A model generated the notes under the pieces. The model was not told the origin of the DNA, did no database searches, and was given only the letters and a program-made list of their open reading frames with translations. Of a DNA stretch of 64,000 nucleotides, positions 1 to 7,553 are shown in pieces. The DNA is from CAWCHZ01 sp963795555 (GTDB lineage: Bacteria; Actinomycetota; Thermoleophilia; Solirubrobacterales; Solirubrobacteraceae): the NCBI GenBank assembly GCA_963795555.1, contig CAWCHZ010000002.1:1054001-1118000 (forward strand). Direction: 5' to 3'. Positions within the stretch are counted from its first letter, which is position 1, and the number at the start of each line of letters is the position of its first letter. The translations under genes were made by a program, and so were the position numbers.

Positions 1-1
1 G

Positions 2-853
2 GTCCATGCCGGGCTCTTCGCCGCGCTCGCACGCGGCTACGACCGCCAGCAGGGGATCCGCCTGCGCATCGAGCAGCCGTCCGGGTCGACCGATGGGCTC
101 AAGGCCCTGACGTCCGGTCAGGCCGACTTCGCCGTGCTGGACATCCACGACCTGGCGATCGCCCGGCAGGACGGGCGCGACATCGTCGCCGTGATGGCGC
201 TGGTCCAGCGACCGCTGGCCGCCCTGCTCGCGCAGCCGTCGGTGACGACGCCGCGCGGGCTGGAGGGACAGCGCGTCGGCGTGACCGGGCTGCCGAGCGA
301 CACGGCGGTGCTGCGCTCGATCGTCGCTGGCGCGGGCGGCGATCCCAACCGGGTGCAGCAGGTCACGATCGGCTTCGACGCCGTGCCGGCGCTGCTGACC
401 GGTCGCGTCGCCGGCGCGACCGCGTTCTGGGATGTCGAGGGCATCGAGCTCAGCCAGCGCCGTGCCGGCATCCACGAGTTCCGCGTCGACGACTACGGCG
501 CGCCCTCGTATCCCGAGCTTCTGCTGTGCGTGCCCGGATCGACGATCCGCCACGACCCCGACTACGTGCGTCGCACGCTGGCCGCGATCGTAGGCGGCTA
601 TGACTTCACGCTCGCGCACCCCGCCGCGAGCGTCGCCGACGAGCTGTCCCAGGCGCCTGGGACGAGCCGCGCCGCGCTGAGCGCGCAGATGCGCGTCCTG
701 CTGGGGGCGTTCCGGCTTGGCGGCGGGCCGGTGGGCGCGCTCGATCCGGCGCGGCTGCGCGCCTGGGCGGCCTGGGAGCTGCGCTTCGGGATCGTGCGCT
801 CGCCGATCGACGTGCGCGGCGCGTTCGACGGCCAGCTGCTGCCGGCGCGCTGA
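2..853 (+). CDS. NMT1/THI5-like ABC transporter substrate-binding protein (3' part only)
   Basis: The reading frame is open from the left edge to a TGA at 851-853, so the 5' end with any signal peptide lies outside the window. About 283 residues are visible. The order is a typical type-2 periplasmic binding fold: an early segment VHAGLFAALARGYDRQQGI, then LTSGQADFAVLD, a hinge-like LEGQRVGVTGLPSDTAVL, and later residues on ligand-side loops. This matches the NMT1/THI5-like family that binds thiamine precursors, nitrate, sulfonates or related small molecules for an ABC importer. The ligand cannot be told from sequence alone. The permease and ATPase would be expected upstream, outside the window. 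Confidence 0.8.
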   Translation, partial: VHAGLFAALARGYDRQQGIRLRIEQPSGSTDGLKALTSGQADFAVLDIHDLAIARQDGRDIVAVMALVQRPLAALLAQPSVTTPRGLEGQRVGVTGLPSDTAVLRSIVAGAGGDPNRVQQVTIGFDAVPALLTGRVAGATAFWDVEGIELSQRRAGIHEFRVDDYGAPSYPELLLCVPGSTIRHDPDYVRRTLAAIVGGYDFTLAHPAASVADELSQAPGTSRAALSAQMRVLLGAFRLGGGPVGALDPARLRAWAAWELRFGIVRSPIDVRGAFDGQLLPAR

Positions 854-860
854 CGCTCGC

Positions 861-1223
861 TCACCTCCCGCGCGCGAGCTCGGCGACGAGCCTGCCGCCC
901 TCGCGCAGCATCCGCGAGCGCGGGACGACCAGATCGCAGCCGGCCTCGCGCGCCCGTGTTCGCATCGTCGCGTCGACATGTGCGTAGACGGCCAGCATGC
1001 GCGCCCGACCGAGCTGCCCGGCCGCCCGCAGCGCGGCAAGCTGCACGAGCCTGTCCGCCCCGCCAGCGGCGAGGTCCAGCACTATGACGTCGGCCTCGCC
1101 GGCGCGCTCGGCAAGCTGGGCCATGCTGCCGACCAGCTCAGCGGCATGGCCCTCGGCGCGCAATCCTCCAACCAGGTTGCTGCCGGCGAGCAGGTCGTCT
1201 GACTGAACGACCACGCGCGCCAT
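861..1223 (-). CDS. Receiver-like (pseudo-response-regulator) small protein
   Basis: A 120-residue single-domain protein. The N-terminal MARVVVQSDDLLAGSNL and the central VIVLDLAAGGADR follow the beta1 and beta3 strands of a CheY-like receiver, with an Asp in the phosphoacceptor position. The usual acidic pair after beta1 is only partly kept and no clear beta5 Lys is seen, so it may be a degenerate receiver that does not take a phosphoryl group. The frame stays open upstream through a 21-bp repeat array, but MARVV at 1223 is the natural domain start. No output domain or partner kinase is visible nearby. Confidence 0.6.
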   Translation of the reverse strand: MARVVVQSDDLLAGSNLVGGLRAEGHAAELVGSMAQLAERAGEADVIVLDLAAGGADRLVQLAALRAAGQLGRARMLAVYAHVDATMRTRAREAGCDLVVPRSRMLREGGRLVAELARGR

Positions 1224-1248
1224 CTGGCTCAGGCGGACCGCAAGTGCA

Positions 1249-1370
1249 GAGGCCGCGACCGGATAACCCGAGGCCGCGACTGGATAACCCGAGGCCGCGA
1301 CTGGATAGCCCGAGGCCGCGACTGGATAGCCCGAGGCCGCGACTGGATAGCCCGAGGCCGCGACCGGCTC
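1249..1370. repeat. 21-bp minisatellite, six copies
   Basis: Copies of GAGGCCGCGACTGGATAGCCC begin at 1249, 1270, 1291, 1312, 1333 and 1354, with only C/T and A/G variants between copies; the last copy is partial. The array fills the gap between the stop codon of the 1369-1743 gene and the start of the receiver-like gene. On the minus strand it is an uninterrupted frame encoding PVAASGY repeats in phase with the downstream receiver gene, so read-through could add a repeated N-terminal extension. Confidence 0.95.
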
Positions 1371-1743
1371 ACTGCGCGTAGCGGCGGCGTAGCTCGCGGC
1401 GCACGGACTCCGGGCGACCCCAGGTCGCCTCGCCGAGCGCCTCCTCCGGATGGCGCCCGCTGCGGGAGCCGCGGACGCGCAGCTCTCCGGCGATTCCGGC
1501 GTCATCGAGCAGCCTCAGCGTCCCATGGACGGTCGGCGCGGCCGCCGCGTGGCCGAAGCTGTGCGCGACGAGGATCCGCCAATGCCACTCGCTGCGCGAG
1601 TAGGGCTGAGCGTTGCACGTGACCATGTAGGTCGCGGCGTCGATGTAGCGGCGCTCATCGGCGATGCGCAGGTCCAGCTCGAGGTCGGTCCAGTCCTCGG
1701 GCAGGGAGTCGACGATCGCCTGGAAGTCATCGGCGAGGGCCAT
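1369..1743 (-). CDS. Conserved hypothetical protein
   Basis: A 124-residue soluble protein beginning MALADDFQAIVDSLPEDW. It is acidic in the first half, with a YSRSEWHWRILVAHSFGHAAA core and an Arg-rich C-terminus. I do not recognise a characterised family. The ATG at 1743 was chosen because it directly starts the folded-looking segment and lies 7 nt behind a TAGGAT box (1751-1756 on this strand), a leaderless arrangement also used by several neighbours. It is divergent from the YgfZ-like gene. The 21-bp repeat array starts at its stop codon. Confidence 0.6.
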   Translation of the reverse strand: MALADDFQAIVDSLPEDWTDLELDLRIADERRYIDAATYMVTCNAQPYSRSEWHWRILVAHSFGHAAAAPTVHGTLRLLDDAGIAGELRVRGSRSGRHPEEALGEATWGRPESVRRELRRRYAQ

Positions 1744-1821
1744 CGGCCGCATCCTACCCAGCAGCCGCGGTGGGCCGGGCGGACGGGGCCGACGGCGGAT
1801 CAACGGGGCCAACCGGCGGCT

Positions 1822-1884
1822 TCGAGCGATATTGGGGCACAAGCGATAGCGGGGGAAACCACCTCCCGGCCCCGTATCGCTCGA
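1822..1884. other. Long imperfect inverted repeat between divergent genes
   Basis: Positions 1822-1831 (TCGAGCGATA) pair perfectly with 1875-1884. The stem continues through GGGG 1834-1837 with CCCC 1870-1873, giving about 16 base pairs around a roughly 30-nt apical region that could form a second small G-run/C-run hairpin. It lies about 20 nt upstream of the -10 box of the YgfZ-like gene. It could be a bidirectional structure, an operator or an RNA element; no known riboswitch class fits. Confidence 0.5.
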
Positions 1885-1904
1885 GCCGCGGGTGGCCCCC
1901 AGGC

Positions 1905-1910
1905 TATGCT
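1905..1910 (+). promoter_or_regulatory. -10 box of a leaderless promoter for the YgfZ-like gene
   Basis: TATGCT is followed by 7 nt and then the ATG at 1918. No Shine-Dalgarno sequence is present, so transcription probably starts at or just before the start codon. Equivalent boxes precede moaA (TACGCT 11701-11706), the 12794 gene (TACAAT 12781-12786) and the 19907 gene (TAGCTT 19893-19898). Confidence 0.5.
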
Positions 1911-1917
1911 CGATCCC

Positions 1918-2859
1918 ATGGCCACCACCACGCGGCCGACCACCGAGTACGACGCCGTGACGACCGGCTGTGGCCTGCTCGACCGCTCCGAGCGTGGACG
2001 GCTAGCGCTCAGCGGAGCCGACGCCAAGGAGCTGCTGCACGGGCAGGTCACCAACGACGTGCTCGTCCTGGCGCCCGGCGATGGCTGCTACGCCGCCTTC
2101 CTGGACCACAAGGGGAGGATGCGCGGCGACCTGCGGATCCTCGACGCCGGCGAGGAGCTGCTGCTCGACACGGAGCGCTCGACGCTGCAGGCGCTCTTCG
2201 ACATGATCCGCCGCTACAAGCTGGGCGCCGCCGTCGAGCTGCACAAGCGCACGCTCGAAAGCGGGCTGCTGTCGCTGATCGGCCCACGGGCAGGTGCCAT
2301 CGTCGGCGACGAGGACCTGCCGCAGCGCGAGCACGCCCATCGCGCCGGCGAGCTGGTGGGATGTCCGCTGCGCCTGATCCGCACGGACGTCGGGGTCGAC
2401 GTGCTGGGCGACGCGGCCGACACGGACCGGATCGCCGCGGAGCTGCGCGCGCGCGGCGCGGAGCCTGTCTCGGAGACCACCGCCGAGTGCCTGCGCATCG
2501 AGCGCGGACGCCCGCGCTACGGGGTCGATCTCGATGCCACGACGATCCCCCAGGAGGCGGGGCTCAACGAGCGCGCCGTCTCCTTCACCAAGGGCTGCTA
2601 CGTCGGGCAGGAGACGGTCGCGCGCCTGCACTACCGTGGCCGCCCCAACCGGCATCTGCGCGGGCTGCGGCTCGACGCGCCCACGCGTCATGGCGCCACG
2701 GTGACGCTCGGCGACCGCCCGATCGGCGCGATCGGCAGCACCGCGATCTCGCCCCGGCTGGGGCCGATCGCGCTGGCGCTGCTGCGCCGTGAAGCCGAGC
2801 CGGGAATGCGGGTGCAGGTCGACGGCGTCGATGCGCGCGTGGTCGCGCTGCCGTTCTGA
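1918..2859 (+). CDS. ygfZ: Folate-binding YgfZ/GcvT-like protein
   Basis: A 313-residue protein of the aminomethyltransferase (GcvT) fold. The YgfZ signature KGCYVGQE is at about residues 225-232, followed by TVARLHYRG and a C-terminal barrel ending in RVQVDGVDARVVALPF. YgfZ proteins bind tetrahydrofolate and support repair or assembly of some Fe-S enzymes, using the signature Cys (family knowledge). It is shorter than true GcvT and no gcvH/gcvP is nearby, which argues against a glycine cleavage role. The start is ATG 1918, with an in-frame ATG at 1906 inside the putative -10 box as a less likely alternative. Confidence 0.88.
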   Translation: MATTTRPTTEYDAVTTGCGLLDRSERGRLALSGADAKELLHGQVTNDVLVLAPGDGCYAAFLDHKGRMRGDLRILDAGEELLLDTERSTLQALFDMIRRYKLGAAVELHKRTLESGLLSLIGPRAGAIVGDEDLPQREHAHRAGELVGCPLRLIRTDVGVDVLGDAADTDRIAAELRARGAEPVSETTAECLRIERGRPRYGVDLDATTIPQEAGLNERAVSFTKGCYVGQETVARLHYRGRPNRHLRGLRLDAPTRHGATVTLGDRPIGAIGSTAISPRLGPIALALLRREAEPGMRVQVDGVDARVVALPF

Positions 2860-2974
2860 GCGAGAGTCGGAATGCCCGGCGCTCCAGCGGGTAGATGGCG
2901 TGCACGCAAACGTGCAGCGGAACGCCCGCAGGGGTTGCCGTCAGCCGCGGGAGTAGGATGGACAGTGGAGCAAC

Positions 2975-3006
2975 GGACCGGCAAAGGAAGGGACCGGCAA
3001 GGAGGG
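2975..3006 (+). repeat. 16-bp tandem duplication carrying a ribosome binding site
   Basis: GGACCGGCAAAGGAAG (2975-2990) is followed directly by GGACCGGCAAGGAGGG (2991-3006). The second copy supplies the strong Shine-Dalgarno AAGGAGGG just before the ATG at 3012. The first copy is a weaker version of the same site. Confidence 0.8.
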
Positions 3007-3011
3007 ACACG

Positions 3012-3254
3012 ATGACCACCTTCGCCCCCGATCGCGACGGGGCCCGCAAGCGCAAGGAGCAGCTCGATGAGCTGACGCGTCAGGCGTGGGCCGACTATAA
3101 GGACAGCCTGCGCGACCTCACCGGTCGCGTATACGAGGAGACGGAGGACGACTCTTGGGAGCGCCTCCAGGAGACGTTGCGCGATCTGACCGCGCAACGC
3201 GAGGCGCCGGTCGGCGACGTCCCCGCCACGCCCGGGCGAACGCCCGAGCACTGA
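3012..3254 (+). CDS. Small charged hypothetical protein
   Basis: An 80-residue hydrophilic protein, MTTFAPDRDGARKRKEQL onward, with an alpha-helical, highly charged middle (KRKEQLDELTRQAWADYKD) and a Pro/Thr-rich tail. The start is fixed by a strong AAGGAGGG Shine-Dalgarno sequence 5 nt upstream of the ATG. Helix-rich short proteins of this composition are common next to actinobacterial housekeeping genes, but I cannot assign a function. No membrane segment or metal motif is visible. Confidence 0.65.
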   Translation: MTTFAPDRDGARKRKEQLDELTRQAWADYKDSLRDLTGRVYEETEDDSWERLQETLRDLTAQREAPVGDVPATPGRTPEH

Positions 3255-3367
3255 GCCCCGCCCCCCGCTGAGCCACCGGCCCGCGCTGAGCCTCCGGTTC
3301 GCCGCCCGGTCCGCGGCGTGCCGATCCCAGGCCAGCGGCTCATTGCTGAACGGCTGCGCAATGGCTT

Positions 3368-3399
3368 CGCTTGAACAAGCGATGCGTCCGTGCAATACT
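3368..3399 (+). promoter_or_regulatory. MarR-type operator overlapping the promoter of the marR-efflux operon
   Basis: A perfect palindrome CGCTTGAACAAGCG lies at 3368-3381. Its centre is the -35 hexamer TTGAAC (3371-3376), which is 17 bp from a -10 AATACT (3394-3399). The GTG start of the MarR gene follows 7 nt after the -10, so the transcript may be leaderless. An operator covering the -35 is the usual arrangement for MarR autorepression; binding itself is inferred. Confidence 0.65.
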
Positions 3400-3406
3400 T
3401 TCGGTT

Positions 3407-3877
3407 GTGCAAGCAACGACTCTTCAGGCCAACGGATCCGTCGAGGCCGTCAGCCGCGACCTGCGCACGCTGCTCAGCCACCTGCAGGCCAAGTCGACGT
3501 CGGTTGAGCTGCTCGAGCTGCTCGCCGAGCTCGATCTCTCGATCACCCAGGTCAAGGTGATGCACGCGCTCGAGGACGAGCGCCAGCATTGCCTCAAGGA
3601 TCTCGGCGCCGGCACGGCGCGGTCGCTGCCGGCGATCAGCCGCGCGGTCGATGAGCTCGTACGTCGTGGCCTGGCCGAGCGGCGCGAGGACGAGCGCGAC
3701 CGTCGCATGAAGCGCGTCGCGCTGACCCCCGCCGGCCGGGACGTCGTGCGGCGACTGAGCGATGCACGCCTGACCGCGATCGAGCAGTTCGTCGCGACGC
3801 TCAGCGAGAGCGAGCGTCAGCGGCTTGGTGGCGCCCTGGCGCCGCTGGTCGCACGCGATGAGGTGAGCTGCCCATGA
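3407..3877 (+). CDS. MarR-family transcriptional regulator
   Basis: About 156 residues with a winged helix. LDLSITQVKVMHALEDE leads into the recognition region ARSLPAISRAVDELVRRGL, then the wing AERREDERDRRMKRVALTPAGRDVV typical of MarR, and a C-terminal dimerisation helix. The stop codon overlaps the ATG of the efflux gene (ATGA), so the two are translationally coupled. The palindrome over its promoter suggests that it represses itself and the transporter. GTG 3407 is preferred because of the promoter position; a TTG at 3371 is also in frame but lies inside the -35 box. Confidence 0.88.
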   Translation: MQATTLQANGSVEAVSRDLRTLLSHLQAKSTSVELLELLAELDLSITQVKVMHALEDERQHCLKDLGAGTARSLPAISRAVDELVRRGLAERREDERDRRMKRVALTPAGRDVVRRLSDARLTAIEQFVATLSESERQRLGGALAPLVARDEVSCP

Positions 3878-5538
3878 CGCGCCGGATCCGCAGCGCCGCG
3901 CAGCGCGTGTCGATCACGACCGACAACCGCCGCTGGTGGACGCTCGGCGCGATGTGCTTCGCGCTGTTCATGCTGATGCTCGACACCACGGTCGTCAACG
4001 TCGCGCTGCCGTCGATCCAGCGCGACCTGCACGCCTCGCTGTCGGGCTTGGAGTGGACGATCAACGCTTACACGCTGACCTTCGCGGTGCTGCTGGTCAC
4101 CGGCGGGCGACTCGGCGACATCTACGGCCGCCGGCTGTGCTTCCTGATCGGTGTCGTCGTGTTCGCGCTCTCCAGCGCGACCATAGGCATCTCCTCGAGC
4201 GAGGCGGCGCTGATCGTCGGGCGCGCCGCACAGGGCGTCGGCGCCGCGCTGATGATGCCCGGCACGCTGTCGATCATCACCAACACCTTCCCCCCGCAGG
4301 AGCGCGGCCGGGCGATCGGCACCTGGGCGGGCGTGTCGGCGCTGGCACTGGCGATCGGGCCGGTGATCGGCGGCTATCTGACCGAGTACGTCTCCTGGCG
4401 GGCGATCTTCTTCCTCAACCTGCCCGTGGCGACGGCCGCTGTCGCCGTGACCCTGTTCGCCACCCACGAGTCGCGCGACGAAACCGTCGAGCCGCGCGTC
4501 GATCTGATCGGCATCGGCACGCTCACGGCCGGGCTCGGCGCGCTGGTGCTGGCGCTCGTCGAGGGCAACGCCTGGCATTGGGGCTCGACGCGCATCCTCG
4601 CGCTGTTCGCGCTGGCCGTCGCCGGGCTGGTGGGCTTTGCGGTCGCCGAGCTGCGGGGACGCGTGCCGATGGTCGAGTTTCGCTTCTTCCGCTCGCGCTC
4701 GTTCCTGGGCGCGAACGTCGTCGCGTTCATCGTCTCCTACGCGATGTTCGCGATGTTCTTCTTCCTCGCCCTCTACATGCAAAATGTGCTGCGCTTCAGC
4801 CCGCTGCAGGCTGGCGTGCGCTTCCTGCCCTCGACGCTCGTGCTGATGGTGACGGCCCCGGTCGCCGGCCGCCTGGCCGATCGCATCGGCCCCCGGCCGC
4901 TGATCAGCGGCGGCCTGCTGGCGATCGCCGGCGCGCTGCTGTGGCTCTCGCGGATCGGCGTGCACACCTCCTTCGGCTACCTGCTGCCGGCGTTCATGCT
5001 GATGGGCCTCGGCATGGGCTTCGTGATGTCCCCGATGAGCACCGCCGCGATGAACGCGGTCGACCGCAGCAAGGCGGGCGTGGCTTCAGGCATCCTGTCG
5101 ATGAACCGCATGGTCGGTGGCACCTTCGGCGTCGCGGCGCTCGGCGCGCTGGTCGCCGGGCTGGGCGCCAGCAAGCTGGCGACGCTGCTGCCGGCGCTGC
5201 CGGCCGCCCGTCGCAGCGAGCTGGCCAACGCGCTCGGCGCCGGGGCCACGACGACCGGGCACGGCTCGCTCGCCGCCGCCATGCAACAGGCCTACGTCTA
5301 TGCGTTGGGCCACGGCCTCCAGCTCAGCGCGGCTGCCGCGGCGATCGGGTCGCTGCTGGCGTGGCGGCTGATCGATTCGCGGCCGGCGCGCGAGCCGGCA
5401 AGCGAGGCTCGCCCCTCCACGCCGCCCGCATCACCTGCGCCACGCACCGCAGCGCACGGCCGCGAGCCCGAGCCGGCGCTGGCCGCAGCGCGCCGTCGCG
5501 AGCCCGAGCCGGCGCTGGCGGAAGCGCGCCGCCGCTGA
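3874..5538 (+). CDS. DHA2-family MFS drug-efflux transporter (EmrB/QacA type)
   Basis: A 554-residue integral membrane protein with about 14 predicted spans. It starts ALFMLMLDTTVVNVALPSIQ, the motif D1 typical of the DHA2 (14-TMS) family, and has GGRLGDIYGRR (motif A) and a motif C-like region around GPVIGGYL. It would export toxic compounds with proton antiport. The gene overlaps marR by 4 nt, so they form one operon. The C-terminal 40 residues are an unusual polar tail containing a 36-bp tandem duplication (5461-5496 and 5497-5532) encoding REPEPALA units. The substrate is not predictable. Confidence 0.92.
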   Translation: MTRRIRSAAQRVSITTDNRRWWTLGAMCFALFMLMLDTTVVNVALPSIQRDLHASLSGLEWTINAYTLTFAVLLVTGGRLGDIYGRRLCFLIGVVVFALSSATIGISSSEAALIVGRAAQGVGAALMMPGTLSIITNTFPPQERGRAIGTWAGVSALALAIGPVIGGYLTEYVSWRAIFFLNLPVATAAVAVTLFATHESRDETVEPRVDLIGIGTLTAGLGALVLALVEGNAWHWGSTRILALFALAVAGLVGFAVAELRGRVPMVEFRFFRSRSFLGANVVAFIVSYAMFAMFFFLALYMQNVLRFSPLQAGVRFLPSTLVLMVTAPVAGRLADRIGPRPLISGGLLAIAGALLWLSRIGVHTSFGYLLPAFMLMGLGMGFVMSPMSTAAMNAVDRSKAGVASGILSMNRMVGGTFGVAALGALVAGLGASKLATLLPALPAARRSELANALGAGATTTGHGSLAAAMQQAYVYALGHGLQLSAAAAAIGSLLAWRLIDSRPAREPASEARPSTPPASPAPRTAAHGREPEPALAAARRREPEPALAEARRR

Positions 5539-5570
5539 CACAGTCCGGCGGTCCGCTTGGACCAGCTTGT

Positions 5571-5586
5571 TTGACTGACGAGTCAA
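5571..5586. promoter_or_regulatory. Palindromic operator, copy 1 (ccr promoter)
   Basis: TTGACTGACGAGTCAA is a perfect 16-bp palindrome, 50 nt upstream of the ccr start. Near-identical sites occur at 13979-13994 and 19423-19438, each next to another gene of the EMC pathway. The form resembles operators of TetR-family acyl-CoA-responsive repressors (FadR-like), but no regulator gene is in the window, so the binding protein is unknown. Confidence 0.7.
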
Positions 5587-5635
5587 CCGCTAGCATGCCC
5601 GGCGTGTCGCCGACCGACCCGCCGCTCAGCGCCTG

Positions 5636-6886
5636 ATGGCCCTCGATCTCAGCCAGCTTGGGCAGATCGAATGCCAGCCCGGCGAGCTGCCCGCCTCGAT
5701 GGCCGCCTGGGTGATTCGGCAGGAGCGCGAGGGCGAGCCGCTCGACGCCTTCCAGCTCGAGCAGATGGAGGTCCCCGAGCCCGGCGCCTTCGAGGTCGTC
5801 ATCCGCGTGATGGCCGCCGGCGTCAACTTCAACAATGTCTGGGCCGCGCTGGGCCAGCCCGTCTCGGTGTTCCGCTTCCACCCCGAGGTGGATCATCACA
5901 TCGGCGGCTCGGATGCCGCGGGGATCGTCTGGAAGGTCGGCCCGGGCGTGACCCGCTGGAAGCCCGGCGACGAGGTCGTCGTTCACTGCAACTGCGCCTC
6001 CTACGAGGACCCCGAGGTGCATGGCCTCGATCCGCTCGCGGCGCCCTCGCAGCAGATCTGGGGCTATGAGACCTCCTGGGGCTCGTTTGCCGAGTTCGCC
6101 AAGGTGCAGGCCCAGCAGCTGCTGCCCAAGCCCGCGCACCTCGCCTGGGAGGAGGCCGCCTCCTACGGGCTGACCTACTTCACCGCCTACCGGATGCTGA
6201 TCGACCGCGCACGGCTGGAGCCCGGCCATCGCGTGCTGATCTGGGGCGCGGCCGGCGGGCTTGGGGTCTTCGCCACGCAGCTGTGCAAGCTCGTCGGCGC
6301 CGACGCCGTCGGCGTCGTCTCCTCGCGGGAGAAGGGCGAGCTCGTCGAGCAGCTCGGCGCCGTCGGCTACATCGAGCGCAACGAGTTTGCCGGCATGATG
6401 CGCCGGGGCGATGAGACGCCGGAGGAGGAGCGCGCACGCTTCAAGGAGTCGCGCCGCTTCTGCCAGGAGGTCGAGCGCATCCTCGGCGAGGCTCCCGACA
6501 TCGTCTTCGAGCACGTCGGGCGGGCGACCTTCCCCACATCGGTGCTCTGCGTGCGACCCTTCGGCAAGGTCGTGATCTGCGGGGCGACCTCGGGCTACAA
6601 CATCGACTTCGACGTGCGCTATCTCTGGATGCGCCAGAAGCAGATCATCGGCTCGCACTTCGCCAACGCCTGGCAGGCGACGCGGGCCAATCAGCTCATC
6701 GAGCAGTCTAAGATCCGCCCCGTGCTCTGGAAGACGATGACCTTCGACCGCGTCGCCGAGGCCCACCAGCTGCTGCGCGACAACCGCCATCTCGGCAAGA
6801 TCGCGATCCTCGTCGGCGCGACCGCCGAGGGCCAGGGCCGCACCGCCGAGGGCCCGCCGGCGATCCGCGCGGAGGTTGGCGCCTGA
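5636..6886 (+). CDS. ccr: Crotonyl-CoA carboxylase/reductase
   Basis: A 416-residue zinc-less MDR-family protein that carries out NADPH-dependent reductive carboxylation of crotonyl-CoA to ethylmalonyl-CoA, the key step of the ethylmalonyl-CoA pathway. An N-terminal quinone-reductase-like domain is followed by a Rossmann motif WGAAGGLGVFATQL. Residues matching the CO2-binding set known from the Kitasatospora enzyme are visible: Asn in FNNVW (66-67), Glu145 in WGYET (Tyr precedes it where Phe is common) and His341 in GSHFANA. It is followed within 1 nt by a small ABM-like gene and, further on, by ethylmalonyl-CoA mutase. The palindrome at 5571 probably controls it. Confidence 0.93.
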   Translation: MALDLSQLGQIECQPGELPASMAAWVIRQEREGEPLDAFQLEQMEVPEPGAFEVVIRVMAAGVNFNNVWAALGQPVSVFRFHPEVDHHIGGSDAAGIVWKVGPGVTRWKPGDEVVVHCNCASYEDPEVHGLDPLAAPSQQIWGYETSWGSFAEFAKVQAQQLLPKPAHLAWEEAASYGLTYFTAYRMLIDRARLEPGHRVLIWGAAGGLGVFATQLCKLVGADAVGVVSSREKGELVEQLGAVGYIERNEFAGMMRRGDETPEEERARFKESRRFCQEVERILGEAPDIVFEHVGRATFPTSVLCVRPFGKVVICGATSGYNIDFDVRYLWMRQKQIIGSHFANAWQATRANQLIEQSKIRPVLWKTMTFDRVAEAHQLLRDNRHLGKIAILVGATAEGQGRTAEGPPAIRAEVGA

Positions 6887-7245
6887 TGGCCGGCGGTGGC
6901 GGGATCGTGCTGATCCCCTGGTATGCGACCCTCTTCCGTGGCGACAGCCTCGCCGCCGCGCTGCCCGAGATCGTGCCGGTCGCGGCGCGCTACGGCGCCT
7001 TCGAGTACGAGCTGCTGCGCTCGCGCGATGACAGCTACAGGTTCCTGCAGGTCGCGCGCTTTGCCGACAAGCTGGACTTCACGCGCTATTGGGAGGGACC
7101 GGAGCTCGTCCGCTTCCGCGCCCGCTACTCCGGCTGGTACCAGGTCCCGGTGCTGTACGAGTGGAACGATCGCCTCGTCAACGGCGCTATCCAGGCCGCC
7201 GACATCGTCGCCGTGCCGTCGTCGGCGACCGCCGCGCAGGCCTAG
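6886..7245 (+). CDS. Small dimeric alpha/beta-barrel-like protein downstream of ccr
   Basis: A 119-residue protein whose pattern (IVLIPWYATLFRG, RYGAFEYELLRSRDDSYRFLQVARFADKLDFTRYWEGPEL, YSGWYQVPVLYEW) resembles the antibiotic biosynthesis monooxygenase/ABM-type ferredoxin-like fold. The start ATG shares one base with the ccr stop (TGATG), so it is coupled to ccr and likely works with it or on a pathway intermediate. The biochemical role is unknown. Its last 4 nt overlap the convergent clpS gene. Confidence 0.65.
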   Translation: MAGGGGIVLIPWYATLFRGDSLAAALPEIVPVAARYGAFEYELLRSRDDSYRFLQVARFADKLDFTRYWEGPELVRFRARYSGWYQVPVLYEWNDRLVNGAIQAADIVAVPSSATAAQA

Positions 7246-7532
7246 CCCTGCTCGAGCGGGGCCATCGTCAGACGCGCGTCGCGCAGCTGCTCCCAGTAGA
7301 GCTCGGCGGGCTCGCGCGGTCCGCTCCAGACGATCGCCCGACCGGAGTTGTGGATCTGGTCGGCGAAGGCGAACCCGCGGTCCAGCGAGACGCCGGGGAT
7401 GAAGCGCGCCAGCGTGCGCGCGACGTGGTCGAAGGTGTTGTGATCGTCGTTGAGGACGATCACGCGCCAGCTTCCGCCCAACCCGCTCCCGGGACCCGCG
7501 GAGCGCTCGCGCTCGACGGTCTGCGGCGTCAT
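7242..7532 (-). CDS. clpS: ATP-dependent Clp protease adaptor ClpS
   Basis: A 96-residue adaptor that delivers N-degron substrates to ClpAP/ClpCP. The core RVIVLNDDHNTFDHVARTLARFIPGV contains the family NDDxNTF signature that forms the N-end residue pocket, followed by GRAIVWSGPREPAELYWEQLRD, the ClpA/C-contact half. Length and motif order match the family. The ATG at 7532 lies 6 nt behind a TATGCT box (7539-7544, this strand), with no Shine-Dalgarno sequence, suggesting a leaderless transcript. It converges with the ccr operon. Confidence 0.92.
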   Translation of the reverse strand: MTPQTVERERSAGPGSGLGGSWRVIVLNDDHNTFDHVARTLARFIPGVSLDRGFAFADQIHNSGRAIVWSGPREPAELYWEQLRDARLTMAPLEQG

Positions 7533-7553
7533 CGGACGAGCATAGCCGCGCGC

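Noticed and set aside
861..1505. N-terminally extended version of the receiver-like protein including the repeat array
   Set aside because: The upstream part is repeats plus Arg/Ser/Pro-rich sequence overlapping the end of the neighbouring gene; the domain begins at 1223. The extension is kept only as a possibility under the repeat finding.
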